Assembly: GCA_002372735.1 (NCBI GenBank)
Contig: DFIE01000018.1
Location: forward strand, 1 to 8,275
Source of the DNA: Clostridiales bacterium UBA3705
Lineage (GTDB): Bacteria; Bacillota_A; Clostridia; Oscillospirales; Oscillospiraceae
Length of the DNA: 8,275 nt
Reading direction: 5' to 3'
Positions within the stretch are counted from its first letter, which is position 1, and each line of letters starts with the position of its first letter. The notes beneath the pieces were generated by a model. That model did no database searches. It saw nothing but the letters and a program-made list of their open reading frames with translations, and was not told the origin of the DNA. A program made the translations under genes and the position numbers. Below, in pieces: positions 1 to 7,290 of the stretch.

Positions 1-3000
1 GTGCCGCGGCGGTGGGTGATGACAATGAACTGGGTTTTTTTGCACAGCTGCCGCAGATAGGACGCATACCGCTCCACGTTCCGGTCGTCCAGGGCGGCGT
101 CGATCTCGTCGAGCATACAGAAGGGCGTGGGGCGCACCTTCAGGATGGCAAAGTACAGGGCAATGGCCACAAAGGCCTTTTCGCCGCCGGAGAGCAGCGT
201 GATGGTTTTCAGCTGCTTGCCGGGGGGCTGGACCTTGATCTCAATGCCGCAGCCCAGAGGATCTGAGGGATCCTCCAGCTCCAGCGAGGCCTTGCCGCCG
301 CCGAACATCTCCTCAAAGGTCTGGCCGAAGTAGCCGTTGATCCGCCCGAACTCCCGGGTGAAGATGTCGGTCATGTGCTCGGTGATGTCCCGCACAATGC
401 TCAGCAGCTCCTTTTTGGACTGCAGCACGTCATTGCGCTGGCCGTTTAAGTAGTCATACCGCTCGGAAACCCGGGCGTATTCCTCGATGGCGCCCAGATT
501 GGGGGTGCCAAGGGCGTGGAGCTTGCGCTTGAGCTCGGCGATCCGCCGGTTGGCAGCTGTGACCGACTCGATCTCGGCTGCCTGCTCCGGCGCCAGGGAG
601 GGGGTAAGCTCGTAGGTATCCCAGAGCTTGTCGATGATCTGCTTCTCCTCCAGCCGGGCGCTGTTCATTTTTGTTTCCAGGCGGGCAGATTCCCGCTCCA
701 TATCAATGATATCTTTATTCTTCTGCTGGGCCTGCTTGTCCGTGGCGGTACGCTCGGCCTCCACGGCAGCCCGGCGGGAGGTGGCCTCAGTCAGCGCGGC
801 CCGGGCTTGATCCACCGCGGCCCGCTGGCGCGCCAGCGCCTGCTCCAGCTCCGTCTGCCGCCCGCCCTGGTCCTGCAGGGCAGTCTCCAGGGTGCGGATC
901 CGCTCCTCCTTGGCGCTGCGGTCGCCCTCCAGCTCGGCAGCCAGGGTTTCCAGCTGGCGCAGACTCTCCATGGCGGTGAGCTTTTCCGCGCTGAGACCCG
1001 CCTGGTCCATTTTCAGACTGGTGAGGCGATCGGTGAGCTGGGCGGCTTGGGTGTTTGCCTCATCCTGGTCTAAGGTGAGGCTGTCGATGTCTGCCTGGAG
1101 GGTGTCGGCCTCCTGCTCCAGCCTGCCGATTTCCGCCTCCAGGGCGGCCTTGCGGCGGCTGTCCGCCTGGGCCCCGGCTTGGAGATTTTCAATCTCCCGG
1201 TCGTTTTGGTCAGTGGCCTGGCAGATGGCGTCGTAGAGTACGCTGTACTGCTTCTCCTCGCCCTCCAGCCGGAGGATCTCGTCCTCGCTCTGGCGCAGGC
1301 GGCCCTGGACGGTGGTGACCTCAAAGTCCACCAGCTCCGCCTGGCGGTTGGCCTCTGCCAACTGGCGGCGGGTGTTTTCCAGGGTCTGATCCATGGCCTT
1401 GATCTGCTGCTCCAGCCGGGTGATCTCGTTGGCCCTGGACAGGACGCCGGCACTGCGGCTGACGCTGCCTCCGGTCATGGAGCCGCCGGCATTCATCACC
1501 TGGCCGTCCAGAGTGACGATTTTGAACCGGGCCCGATAGGTCCGGGACATGGCAATCGCATTGTCCAGGGTGTCGCAGATGACCGTGCGGCCCAGCAGAT
1601 TTTCCACCACCGGGCGATAGCGCTCCTCGCACCGCACCAGCTGGGAGCCCAGGCCCTGGTAGCCACGGCACCGCTCCAGCCCCTGCTCCTGCAGCAGGCG
1701 GGAGGTCATTGTGCTCATGGGCAGGAAGGTGGCCCGGCCCTGGTCCCGACTTTTCAGCAGGCCGATGGCCTGCTTGCCGTCGGCCTCGGTGGAGACCACA
1801 ATGTGCTGCATGGCGCTGCCCAGGGCAATCTCAACGGCCACGGAGAACCGATCCTCGGTCTGGATCAGCCGGGAGACCGGCCCGTGAATGTTGCGCAGGC
1901 TGCCCCTGGCCGCCTCCTGCATGACAAACTTGACCGCCTTGGTATAGCCCTCATAGTCCCGCTCCATCTCCCGGAACATCCGCAGCCTGGAGGCGGCGGT
2001 GTCCCGCTCTACCGTCTGCTGCTGCAGGGTATGGGCCAGCTGCTCGGCCTTGTCCGCCCTGGCCTTTCGGCGCAGGGCATAGCCCTCCAGGGTGTTGCGG
2101 GCGGACTGGGCGTCCTCCCGGGCGGAGGTCAGCTTTTTGCGGCACTGGGTCAGCTGGGCCTGGGTCTGGGCCCGGCGGTTATGGGCGGCGTCCCGGTCGC
2201 CGCTGAGCTCTTGGGTGCGGGCCTCGGCCCGCTCAATGGCGGTTTGGGCTGCGGCGGCATCCGCCCGTTTGCCCGCGATCCGGGCCGCGCAGGCGGCGTG
2301 ACGGTTGCGCAGCTCCAGATAGCTGCGGGTCAGCCCCTGGGCGGACTCGGTCAGCGCCTGGATCTGCCCCTCCAGGGCCCGGAGCTCCAGCTCCAGGGCT
2401 TTGGCCTGGGCGTCAATCTCCCCAAGGCGGGCCCGATGGGCCTCCATCTTGCCGTGGATGCCGCCGTTGCGGGCATCCTGCTCCTCCAGCTCCCGGCGCA
2501 GATGGTCGATGTTGGTCTGATTGTTGGTCTGCTCGGTGTGCAGGATCGCCAGCTGTCCCTCCAGGCGCTGGGCCTCCGCCTCTTGGGCGGTGATGGTGCC
2601 CCGTTGCTCCTCCAGGGCAAGGTCCCGGTCCCGGAGCTCCTGGTTGAGCCGGTCGGACTGCTGGTAGAGAGACTCAATGAGATTGTGCTCCTGCTGAAGG
2701 ATGAACACCGCGGAGTGATAGTCCTCCTCCGCCTTTTGGGCAGTGGCCGCCAGGCGCTCCAGACTCTGCAGCCAGACGGCAATCTCAATACCCTTCAGCT
2801 CCTGGCGCAGGGCCAGATACTTTTGCGCCTTTTCCGCCTGCTCCCGCAGAGGCTCCACCTGGAGCTCCAGCTCGGAGATTTTGTCGGAGATCCGCAGCAG
2901 ATTGTCCTCAGTGTGGGCCAGGCGCCGCTCGGTCTCCTCTTTGCGGTGGCGGTACTTGGAGATGCCTGCCGCCTCCTCAAAGATCTCACGGCGGTCGGTG

Positions 3001-3461
3001 CTCTTGACGGAGAGGATTTCGTCAATCCGGCCTTGGGAGATGTTGGAATAGCCCTCCCGGCCCAGGCCGGTGTCCATAAACAGCTCGTTGATGTCCCGCA
3101 GTCTGGCAGACTGCTTGTTGATATAATACTCGCTCTCCCCGGAACGATAGTAGCGGCGGGTCACCATGACCTCCCGGGCGTCATAGTGCAGGGCACCGTC
3201 GGAATTGTCCAGCACCAGGCTGGCCTCCGCAAAGCCTACCTGGGCTCGCTTTTGGGTGCCGCCGAAAATGACGTCCTCCATCTTTGCGCCACGCAGGGCC
3301 CGGGTGCTCTGTTCGCCCATGACCCAGCGTATGGCGTCGGAAATATTGGACTTGCCCGAGCCGTTAGGCCCCACAATGGCCGTGATATCGTCGCCGAAGC
3401 TCAGGACGGTCTTATCCGGGAAGGACTTGAAGCCTTGTATTTCCAGTGATTTGAGATACAC
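1..3461 (-). CDS. smc: Chromosome partition protein SMC, C-terminus cut by window edge
   Basis: SMC is the ATPase core of the bacterial condensin, acting with ScpA and ScpB to organise and segregate the nucleoid. I translated this frame by hand: it is open for 1153 complete codons and runs off the left edge. Visible motifs, in order: N-terminal head with FKSF (11-14), Walker A GPNGSGKS (31-38), Q-loop GEQS (49-52) and RREIFEEAAGISKYR (157-171). A Gln/Glu/Ala/Arg-rich coiled coil follows, then the hinge at about 505-675 with RATFLP and NAGGSMTGGS. After the returning coiled coil come GTPNLGAIEEY (985-995), signature LLSGGE (1089-1094), Walker B FCMLDEID (1114-1121) and the switch histidine in ITHRRG (H1150). 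Family members are about 1180-1190 residues, so only some 35 are missing. The start is GTG, chosen because YLKSLEIQGFK matches the family N-terminus and AGGAG lies 8 bases upstream. All ATPase motifs are intact. rnc, often found upstream, is absent here. Confidence 0.98.
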   Translation of the reverse strand, partial: MYLKSLEIQGFKSFPDKTVLSFGDDITAIVGPNGSGKSNISDAIRWVMGEQSTRALRGAKMEDVIFGGTQKRAQVGFAEASLVLDNSDGALHYDAREVMVTRRYYRSGESEYYINKQSARLRDINELFMDTGLGREGYSNISQGRIDEILSVKSTDRREIFEEAAGISKYRHRKEETERRLAHTEDNLLRISDKISELELQVEPLREQAEKAQKYLALRQELKGIEIAVWLQSLERLAATAQKAEEDYHSAVFILQQEHNLIESLYQQSDRLNQELRDRDLALEEQRGTITAQEAEAQRLEGQLAILHTEQTNNQTNIDHLRRELEEQDARNGGIHGKMEAHRARLGEIDAQAKALELELRALEGQIQALTESAQGLTRSYLELRNRHAACAARIAGKRADAAAAQTAIERAEARTQELSGDRDAAHNRRAQTQAQLTQCRKKLTSAREDAQSARNTLEGYALRRKARADKAEQLAHTLQQQTVERDTAASRLRMFREMERDYEGYTKAVKFVMQEAARGSLRNIHGPVSRLIQTEDRFSVAVEIALGSAMQHIVVSTEADGKQAIGLLKSRDQGRATFLPMSTMTSRLLQEQGLERCRGYQGLGSQLVRCEERYRPVVENLLGRTVICDTLDNAIAMSRTYRARFKIVTLDGQVMNAGGSMTGGSVSRSAGVLSRANEITRLEQQIKAMDQTLENTRRQLAEANRQAELVDFEVTTVQGRLRQSEDEILRLEGEEKQYSVLYDAICQATDQNDREIENLQAGAQADSRRKAALEAEIGRLEQEADTLQADIDSLTLDQDEANTQAAQLTDRLTSLKMDQAGLSAEKLTAMESLRQLETLAAELEGDRSAKEERIRTLETALQDQGGRQTELEQALARQRAAVDQARAALTEATSRRAAVEAERTATDKQAQQKNKDIIDMERESARLETKMNSARLEEKQIIDKLWDTYELTPSLAPEQAAEIESVTAANRRIAELKRKLHALGTPNLGAIEEYARVSERYDYLNGQRNDVLQSKKELLSIVRDITEHMTDIFTREFGRINGYFGQTFEEMFGGGKASLELEDPSDPLGCGIEIKVQPPGKQLKTITLLSGGEKAFVAIALYFAILKVRPTPFCMLDEIDAALDDRNVERYASYLRQLCKKTQFIVITHRRG

Positions 3462-3469
3462 GCGATAGT

Positions 3470-3474
3470 CTCCT
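3470..3474 (-). promoter_or_regulatory. Ribosome binding site of smc
   Basis: AGGAG on the minus strand, 8 bases before the GTG at 3461. It decides the non-ATG start, as no in-frame ATG lies near the conserved SMC N-terminus. Confidence 0.8.
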
Positions 3475-3498
3475 ACTATAGATAAAATAATTCAATAT

Positions 3499-3527
3499 AT
3501 TGTATCAATTTTTCCCCCACTTTGCAA
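3499..3527 (-). promoter_or_regulatory. Sigma-A-type promoter of smc
   Basis: On the minus strand the -35 is TTGCAA (3522-3527), the spacer is 17 bases, and the -10 is TACAAT (3499-3504). TG one base before the -10 makes an extended element (TGATACAAT). Transcription would start near 3492, about 30 bases before the GTG. A 10-base palindrome, CAATATATTG (3493-3502), overlaps the -10 and start region. It may be an operator or just AT-rich sequence. This promoter lets smc be expressed independently of feoAB. Confidence 0.7.
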
Positions 3528-3568
3528 GCTGTAATCTTGTGTTTTTCCGCAATTTGTCGCATTTTTCT

Positions 3569-3585
3569 CCGGCTATCCCAGCCGG
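3569..3585 (-). other. Hairpin overlapping the feoB stop codon
   Basis: CCGGCT and AGCCGG form a 6-bp stem around a 5-base loop spanning the end of feoB. On the minus strand it is followed by AGAAAAATG, not a U-tract, so it does not qualify as a canonical intrinsic terminator. It could slow 3' exonucleases or be incidental. No better terminator is visible between feoB and smc. Confidence 0.35.
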
Positions 3586-5372
3586 CCCAGCACCAGGTGC
3601 AGCATGGCGCACAGCCCGGCCCCCACTGCAGTGGGGATAATCACCGACAGAAGCGTCCATTTCAGGCTACCGGTCTCTCTGCGCACGGTGAGCACCGTAG
3701 TACTGCAGGGCCAGTGGAACAGGCAGAACACCGCGGTGCATAGGGCCATCCGCCAGTCCATTCCCTGCTGCCGAAGCAGAGCGGTCAGTGTCTGGGCGCC
3801 CCAGTCCGCCAGACCCGTCCCCGCGCCGATGATCAGCACCCACAGGGGCAGCACCAGCTCATTGGCCGGCCAGCCCAGTAAAAAGGCCAGCAGCAGCGCC
3901 CCGCTCATGCCCAGGGCTCCTCCCAAAGGCTCCAGGCCCAGGCGCAGCCACTGCAGCAGGCTCCGATCCCCGGAGCGCAGCACCGTGAGCAGCCAAATCA
4001 CCAGCCCCGCCGGGGCCGCCACTGCCGCCGCCCTGCCCAGCACCCGGAGAGTTCTGTCCAGTACAGACCGCACCAGCAGCCGTCCCACCTGGGGCCTGCG
4101 GTAGGGCGGCAGCTCCAGGAAAAAATGGGCCTGCTCTTCCCTGCCCAACAACCAGGTCAGCACCCGGGTCACCGCCAGGCTCATCCCCAGGGCCACTGCC
4201 AGCAGCCCCAGCAGCGCCGCGGCCCTACCCGCTGCGGACGTTCCCAGGGGGAAGAACGACAGCAGTACTACCAGGGTGGGGAATCTGCCGTTGCAGGGGA
4301 TCATGCTGTTGGTCACCACCGCCGCCAGCCGCTGCCGTCTGGACCCAAGAATCCGACAGCCTGTCACCCCCACGGCATTGCAGCCCAGGCCCATACAGGC
4401 TGTCAGGGCCTGTTTGCCGCAGCTGCCGGCGCAGGCGTAGGGGCGATCCAGCAGAAACGCCGCCCTGGGCAGATACCCCAGATCCTCCAGCAGGGTGAAC
4501 AAAGGAAAAAAGATGGCCATTGGCGGCAGCATCACTGCGATGACCCTTGCAGTGGTGGCGTACACTCCGTCCAACAGCGCCCCCCGCAGCCAGCGGGGCC
4601 AGCCATCCAGCCACCCTCCCAGGGCAGTGCCCAGCCGGTCAAACCCCTGCTGCAGCAATGCAGAGGGGAGATTCGCCCCCTCCAAGGTCAGCCAAAGCAG
4701 GCCGAAGAGCAGCAACAGCAAGGCGGGATAGGCGGTATATTTCCCCAGCAGCAGCCAGTCCACACCCTCGGCCCGGGGTCGATTGCCCCCGGGGCAGGCT
4801 GCACAGGCCAGGTCTGCGCAAAAGGCCACTGCATCCCCGGGCCTGGGCACCGGTCCGGGCTCCGTCCCGCCGGCGCAAACCAGCGCTGCCGTTGCCAGCA
4901 GCGCCCGCAGCATTTTGGGCCGGTCCCGTCGGGCAGGCACCACCGGCACCCCCAGCGCCCGGGAGAGAATCTCCGGGTCCGGGCTGCTGCCGGCGCGCAG
5001 GGCTTCGTCCATCAGGTTCAGGCAAACTACCACCCGGTCCGTCCGGTCCAGGATCTCCAGGCACAGCCGCAGACTCCGCTCCAGACAGGTGGCGTCCAGC
5101 ACTGCCACCACGCAGTCCGCCTCTCCGGAAGAAAGAAAGTCTGCACTCAGCGTCTCCTCCGGGGAGTCCCCGCGCAGACTGTAGGTGCCCGGCAGATCCA
5201 CCAGCCGCAGCTGCCGGTCCTGCCAGCGGCAGCTGCCCTCGGCCACCGCAACGGTCTTTCCCGGCCAGTTGCCGGTGTGCTGGCGCAGCCCGGTCAGGGC
5301 GTTAAACAGGGTGCTCTTGCCCACATTGGGATTCCCCGCCAGGGCAATGGTCCATGTTTCAGCCTCTGTCAT
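3573..5372 (-). CDS. feoB: Ferrous iron transport protein B, compact clostridial type
   Basis: FeoB is the inner-membrane ferrous iron transporter with a cytosolic GTPase domain. The product is 599 residues, shorter than the usual 650-770. The G domain shows G1 GNPNVGKS (13-20), switch I/G2 around HTGNWPGKT (32-40), G3 DLPG (59-62) and G4 NLMD (119-122). The G5 loop VPARR (145-149) is degenerate. The helical linker that normally follows is short and Cys/Pro-rich (about 160-205, with C185, C190 and C193). Membrane motifs include LEDLGYLPRAAF (295-306), GLGCNAVGV (328-336), PCNGRFP (359-365, where enterobacterial FeoB has CSARLP) and FHWPCSTT near the C-terminus. The frame is open for 44 codons further upstream, but ATG 5372 is chosen: it has AGGAGG 7 bases upstream, overlaps the feoA stop as ATGA, and begins just before the GTPase fold. 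Translational coupling to feoA is likely. The stop is TAG. Confidence 0.96.
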   Translation of the reverse strand: MTEAETWTIALAGNPNVGKSTLFNALTGLRQHTGNWPGKTVAVAEGSCRWQDRQLRLVDLPGTYSLRGDSPEETLSADFLSSGEADCVVAVLDATCLERSLRLCLEILDRTDRVVVCLNLMDEALRAGSSPDPEILSRALGVPVVPARRDRPKMLRALLATAALVCAGGTEPGPVPRPGDAVAFCADLACAACPGGNRPRAEGVDWLLLGKYTAYPALLLLLFGLLWLTLEGANLPSALLQQGFDRLGTALGGWLDGWPRWLRGALLDGVYATTARVIAVMLPPMAIFFPLFTLLEDLGYLPRAAFLLDRPYACAGSCGKQALTACMGLGCNAVGVTGCRILGSRRQRLAAVVTNSMIPCNGRFPTLVVLLSFFPLGTSAAGRAAALLGLLAVALGMSLAVTRVLTWLLGREEQAHFFLELPPYRRPQVGRLLVRSVLDRTLRVLGRAAAVAAPAGLVIWLLTVLRSGDRSLLQWLRLGLEPLGGALGMSGALLLAFLLGWPANELVLPLWVLIIGAGTGLADWGAQTLTALLRQQGMDWRMALCTAVFCLFHWPCSTTVLTVRRETGSLKWTLLSVIIPTAVGAGLCAMLHLVLGRLG

Positions 5373-5626
5373 AGTGCTGCCTCCTCCCTTTCGTCGGGCA
5401 GGCGTGCGCAGCGGATCCTGGCGCAGTCGGCCCGGCGCAGGGCAATGCGCATTCCCCGCAAAGCATACAGGGCAGGATCCCCCAGCGGACTTCTGCGCTG
5501 GCATTTGATCTCCGTCCCTTCCACCAGGCCCAGCTCCCTGAGCCGTATTGCCCCGGTCCAGGCCGGGTCCACACAGGTGACCCGGGCGCTCTGCCCGGGC
5601 TTCAGACTGCTCAGAAGCAGCTCCAT
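5369..5626 (-). CDS. feoA: Ferrous iron transport protein A
   Basis: FeoA is a small cytosolic SH3-like protein that works with the FeoB transporter, probably by binding its cytosolic part. The product is 85 residues, normal for the family. The FeoA pattern is clear: an N-terminal LSSLKPGQSARV strand, LRELGLVEGTEI (29-40), SPLGDP (46-51) and RGMRIALRRADCARI (57-71). The frame is open upstream to 5677, but ATG 5626 is chosen because GGAGGAGA lies 5 bases before it and the longer form would add an unrelated basic leader. Its TGA overlaps the feoB ATG by four bases. The gene starts about 60 bases after the terminator of the mgtC-like unit, so its promoter should lie in that gap. Only weak candidates are visible (TTGCAC, then CATAGG or TAGGAT), and I see no clear Fur- or DtxR-type operator. 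No feoC is present. Confidence 0.95.
   Translation of the reverse strand: MELLLSSLKPGQSARVTCVDPAWTGAIRLRELGLVEGTEIKCQRRSPLGDPALYALRGMRIALRRADCARIRCARLPDEREEAAL
5380..5385 (-). promoter_or_regulatory. Ribosome binding site of feoB
   Basis: AGGAGG inside a GGGAGGAGG run, 7 bases before ATG 5372 and inside the 3' end of feoA. It supports the shorter FeoB start over the longer open frame reaching 5504. Confidence 0.85.
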
Positions 5627-5631
5627 CGCGC

Positions 5632-5639
5632 TCTCCTCC
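5632..5639 (-). promoter_or_regulatory. Ribosome binding site of feoA
   Basis: GGAGGAGA on the minus strand, 5 bases before ATG 5626. It supports the 85-residue form of FeoA. Confidence 0.8.
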
Positions 5640-5686
5640 CCTGTTTTTTGCTGGGGTATCCTATGCCGCCGGGGCAAAACGCGTGC

Positions 5687-5715
5687 AAAAAAGCTCCGGC
5701 CGGAGCCGGAGCTTT
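5687..5715 (-). terminator. Intrinsic terminator of the mgtC-like operon
   Basis: On the minus strand, AAAGCTCCGGC (5715-5705), a 4-base loop and GCCGGAGCTTT form a perfect stem of up to 11 bp. The stem ends in a run of six T (5692-5687). It lies 10 bases after the stop of the second mgtC-like gene, as expected for a rho-independent terminator, and separates that operon from feoAB. Confidence 0.88.
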
Positions 5716-5725
5716 CGGAAAGGGC

Positions 5726-6415
5726 CTAAATCTCAATGTCTGTGGCGGAGACCACACCGTGCATCAGCTGAACCCTGCTGACCATGGTCTGGCAATCCCG
5801 GTTGCCGCGCATGCGGATTTCCGCGGCGTAGTCAGCTGCCTCTTCCTTCTCAAGAGAGTGGATCTGCAGCTTCACAATGGCCATGCGGCTGTCCTTGCAG
5901 TAGCGCAAAACCTGATCGAGGGTGGTCTTGTCATTATATAGCACCTCAAGGGTGTATTCCGGGGACGTCTGAATGGTGCCGCCCAGCTTGGCCAACCAGG
6001 TTTCCGCCAGCAGCACCAGGCCGGTGCCCAGAATGCCCAGCTCATAATAGCCGCTGCCAATGGCAATGCCAATGATACCGGTGGCCCACAGACCGGCTGC
6101 CGTAGTCAGCCCCTTGATGGTGAGCTTTTTGGTGATGATAATGGTGCCCGCGCCGATAAAGCCCAGGCCGGAAATCACCTGGCCGCTGATCCGCGCCATG
6201 TCAGAGGGCAGCTCAAGTCCCAGATAAATGTACAAGCCGGTGACCGCTGCAACAGCAGCACCCAGGCACACCAAAATATGGGTGCGGAAGCCCGCAGGCC
6301 GGTTCTTTGCCGACCGCTCCAGCCCCACCAGAGTGCCGCAGAAGCAGGCCAGAAGCATCCGCACAAGAACCGCCCAGAAGGAGAGGTCCCGGAGAGAATC
6401 AAAAATGGTTAACAT
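5726..6415 (-). CDS. MgtC/SapB family membrane protein (second gene of tandem pair)
   Basis: A 229-residue protein with the MgtC/SapB plan: about four to five hydrophobic segments in residues 1-140, then a soluble C-terminal domain of roughly 80 residues, possibly ACT-like. Canonical family motifs are present: VGLERS (30-35), AGFRTHILVCLGAA (41-54), GQVISGLGFIGAGTII (78-93) and IKGLTTAAGLWATG (100-113), followed by GIAIGSGYYEL. MgtC proteins are linked to magnesium limitation and to F-type ATP synthase regulation in Salmonella and Mycobacterium. The role in commensal Clostridia is not established, and no Mg-transport ATPase gene is next to it. ATG 6415 has AAGGAGG 7 bases upstream, and the gene begins 15 bases after the stop of the paralogue, so the two form an operon. 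A terminator follows directly. This copy keeps the family consensus better than its neighbour. Confidence 0.93.
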   Translation of the reverse strand: MLTIFDSLRDLSFWAVLVRMLLACFCGTLVGLERSAKNRPAGFRTHILVCLGAAVAAVTGLYIYLGLELPSDMARISGQVISGLGFIGAGTIIITKKLTIKGLTTAAGLWATGIIGIAIGSGYYELGILGTGLVLLAETWLAKLGGTIQTSPEYTLEVLYNDKTTLDQVLRYCKDSRMAIVKLQIHSLEKEEAADYAAEIRMRGNRDCQTMVSRVQLMHGVVSATDIEI

Positions 6416-6430
6416 AAGACAGCCTCCTTC

Positions 6431-7165
6431 TTAGGATACCAGCTCCTGCACCGAGTGCACGCAGCTCAACTCCGCCACTGAGGAAAGCATATCAGAGTGG
6501 GAGTGGTTGTGTTTGCTCATCTGCAGGATAATGATGGCGGAAGGATATTTATCCCCACTGCGCTCTGTGCGTTCCACGTCGATGTCATAGATTTTGGAGC
6601 CGCGTTCCTCCATCACATGGACAATTTTGCCAATGTCCTCCACCTGGTTAAACTCTACATTCAGGGTGATATTGCGCAGCCGGCGCTTGTAAAGAATCTC
6701 CAGCGGGGACATCACATTGAGCACCACAGCAATCAGCAGCAGGCTGATCAGCACCAGCTCATAAAACCCGGCGCCGGCGGCAATGCCCATACACACGTTG
6801 GCAAACAGACCCGTGGCGGTTGTTAAACCGGTCACCTGTTGGTGGGCTGCTTTGATAATGATCCCGGCGCCAAGGAAGCCAATCCCGGTAATGACCTGGG
6901 AGGCCAAGCGGGCGGCGTCAAATTTTTCACCAATCCGGGCTACATCCTCAGCCCAGGCGGTTTGAATCATTTCATATTGATATAACGTAACCACAACCGC
7001 CATTGCCGCACCAACGCTGATGATCATATAGGTGCGGAACCCGGCATTACGGGCCTGCTTGCTTCTGCCGTATCCCAGTATACCGCCGGCCAGCATCGCC
7101 AGCAGCAGACGCAGCACCACAGACCAGAAGTTGAACACCCGGATACCGTCAAGAAAAGGCAGCAT
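6431..7165 (-). CDS. MgtC/SapB family membrane protein (first gene, divergent paralogue)
   Basis: A 244-residue paralogue of the downstream gene with the same order of hydrophobic segments and C-terminal soluble domain. Recognisable motifs are NAGFRTYMIISVGAA (40-54), SQVITGIGFLGAGIII (89-104) and VTGLTTATGL (111-120), followed by GIAAGAGFYEL. It departs from consensus where the GLER motif should be, reading GYGRS (31-35) and so lacking the conserved glutamate. The tryptophan of GLW is phenylalanine (F121). Residues about 68-85 are a charged insertion absent from the other copy. Near the C-terminus HNHSHSD (219-225) could bind a metal; this is inference. ATG 7165 is preferred over an upstream TTG at 7207 because AGGAGG sits 6 bases before it and the N-terminus then matches the paralogue (FNFWSVVLR beside LSFWAVLVR). 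The gene is transcribed from the promoter at 7212-7240. Divergence may mean a distinct ligand or regulatory role. Confidence 0.92.
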   Translation of the reverse strand: MLPFLDGIRVFNFWSVVLRLLLAMLAGGILGYGRSKQARNAGFRTYMIISVGAAMAVVVTLYQYEMIQTAWAEDVARIGEKFDAARLASQVITGIGFLGAGIIIKAAHQQVTGLTTATGLFANVCMGIAAGAGFYELVLISLLLIAVVLNVMSPLEILYKRRLRNITLNVEFNQVEDIGKIVHVMEERGSKIYDIDVERTERSGDKYPSAIIILQMSKHNHSHSDMLSSVAELSCVHSVQELVS

Positions 7166-7171
7166 ATTGTT

Positions 7172-7177
7172 CCTCCT
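7172..7177 (-). promoter_or_regulatory. Ribosome binding site of the first mgtC-like gene
   Basis: AGGAGG on the minus strand, 6 bases before ATG 7165. It selects the 244-residue product. Confidence 0.85.
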
Positions 7178-7211
7178 CGGATATGAATATAGACCAAACT
7201 CTACCAACTAC

Positions 7212-7240
7212 ACAATACCAGAATTTAACCTGATTATCAA
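7212..7240 (-). promoter_or_regulatory. Sigma-A-type promoter of the mgtC-like operon
   Basis: On the minus strand the -35 is TTGATA (7235-7240), the spacer is 17 bases, and the -10 is TATTGT (7212-7217), with an extended TGG before it. Transcription would start near 7205, giving a leader of about 40 bases. That is too short for an M-box magnesium riboswitch, so any magnesium control would have to act at the promoter. Confidence 0.7.
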
Positions 7241-7290
7241 GTTTAATTTTACGCTATCTTAAGTTTTTTTACAGATTTTCATAACATGAA

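Noticed and set aside
1179..3449. Plus-strand open frame of 756 codons, and similar plus-strand frames at 516-1073 and 12-266
   Set aside because: These frames are exactly codon-aligned antisense of smc. High GC and the scarcity of TTA, CTA and TCA codons in smc keep the opposite frame open. The minus strand carries every SMC motif.
5373..5504. N-terminal extension of FeoB by 44 residues
   Set aside because: The extension overlaps feoA in another frame and resembles no FeoB N-terminus. The ATGA overlap and AGGAGG support ATG 5372.
5627..5686. Fur or DtxR-type operator upstream of feoA
   Set aside because: I looked for a 19-base inverted repeat of either class and found none. Iron control is plausible from gene function but not visible in the sequence.
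4125..5729. Plus-strand open frame of 534 codons across feoB and feoA
   Set aside because: It is antisense to feoAB, rich in Gln, Gly and Pro with no recognisable domain, and has no sensible ribosome binding site. The minus strand encodes clear FeoA and FeoB.
7166..7211. Possible M-box or other metal riboswitch before the mgtC-like operon
   Set aside because: The inferred leader is only about 40 bases, too short for the M-box fold, and has no terminator-antiterminator pair.
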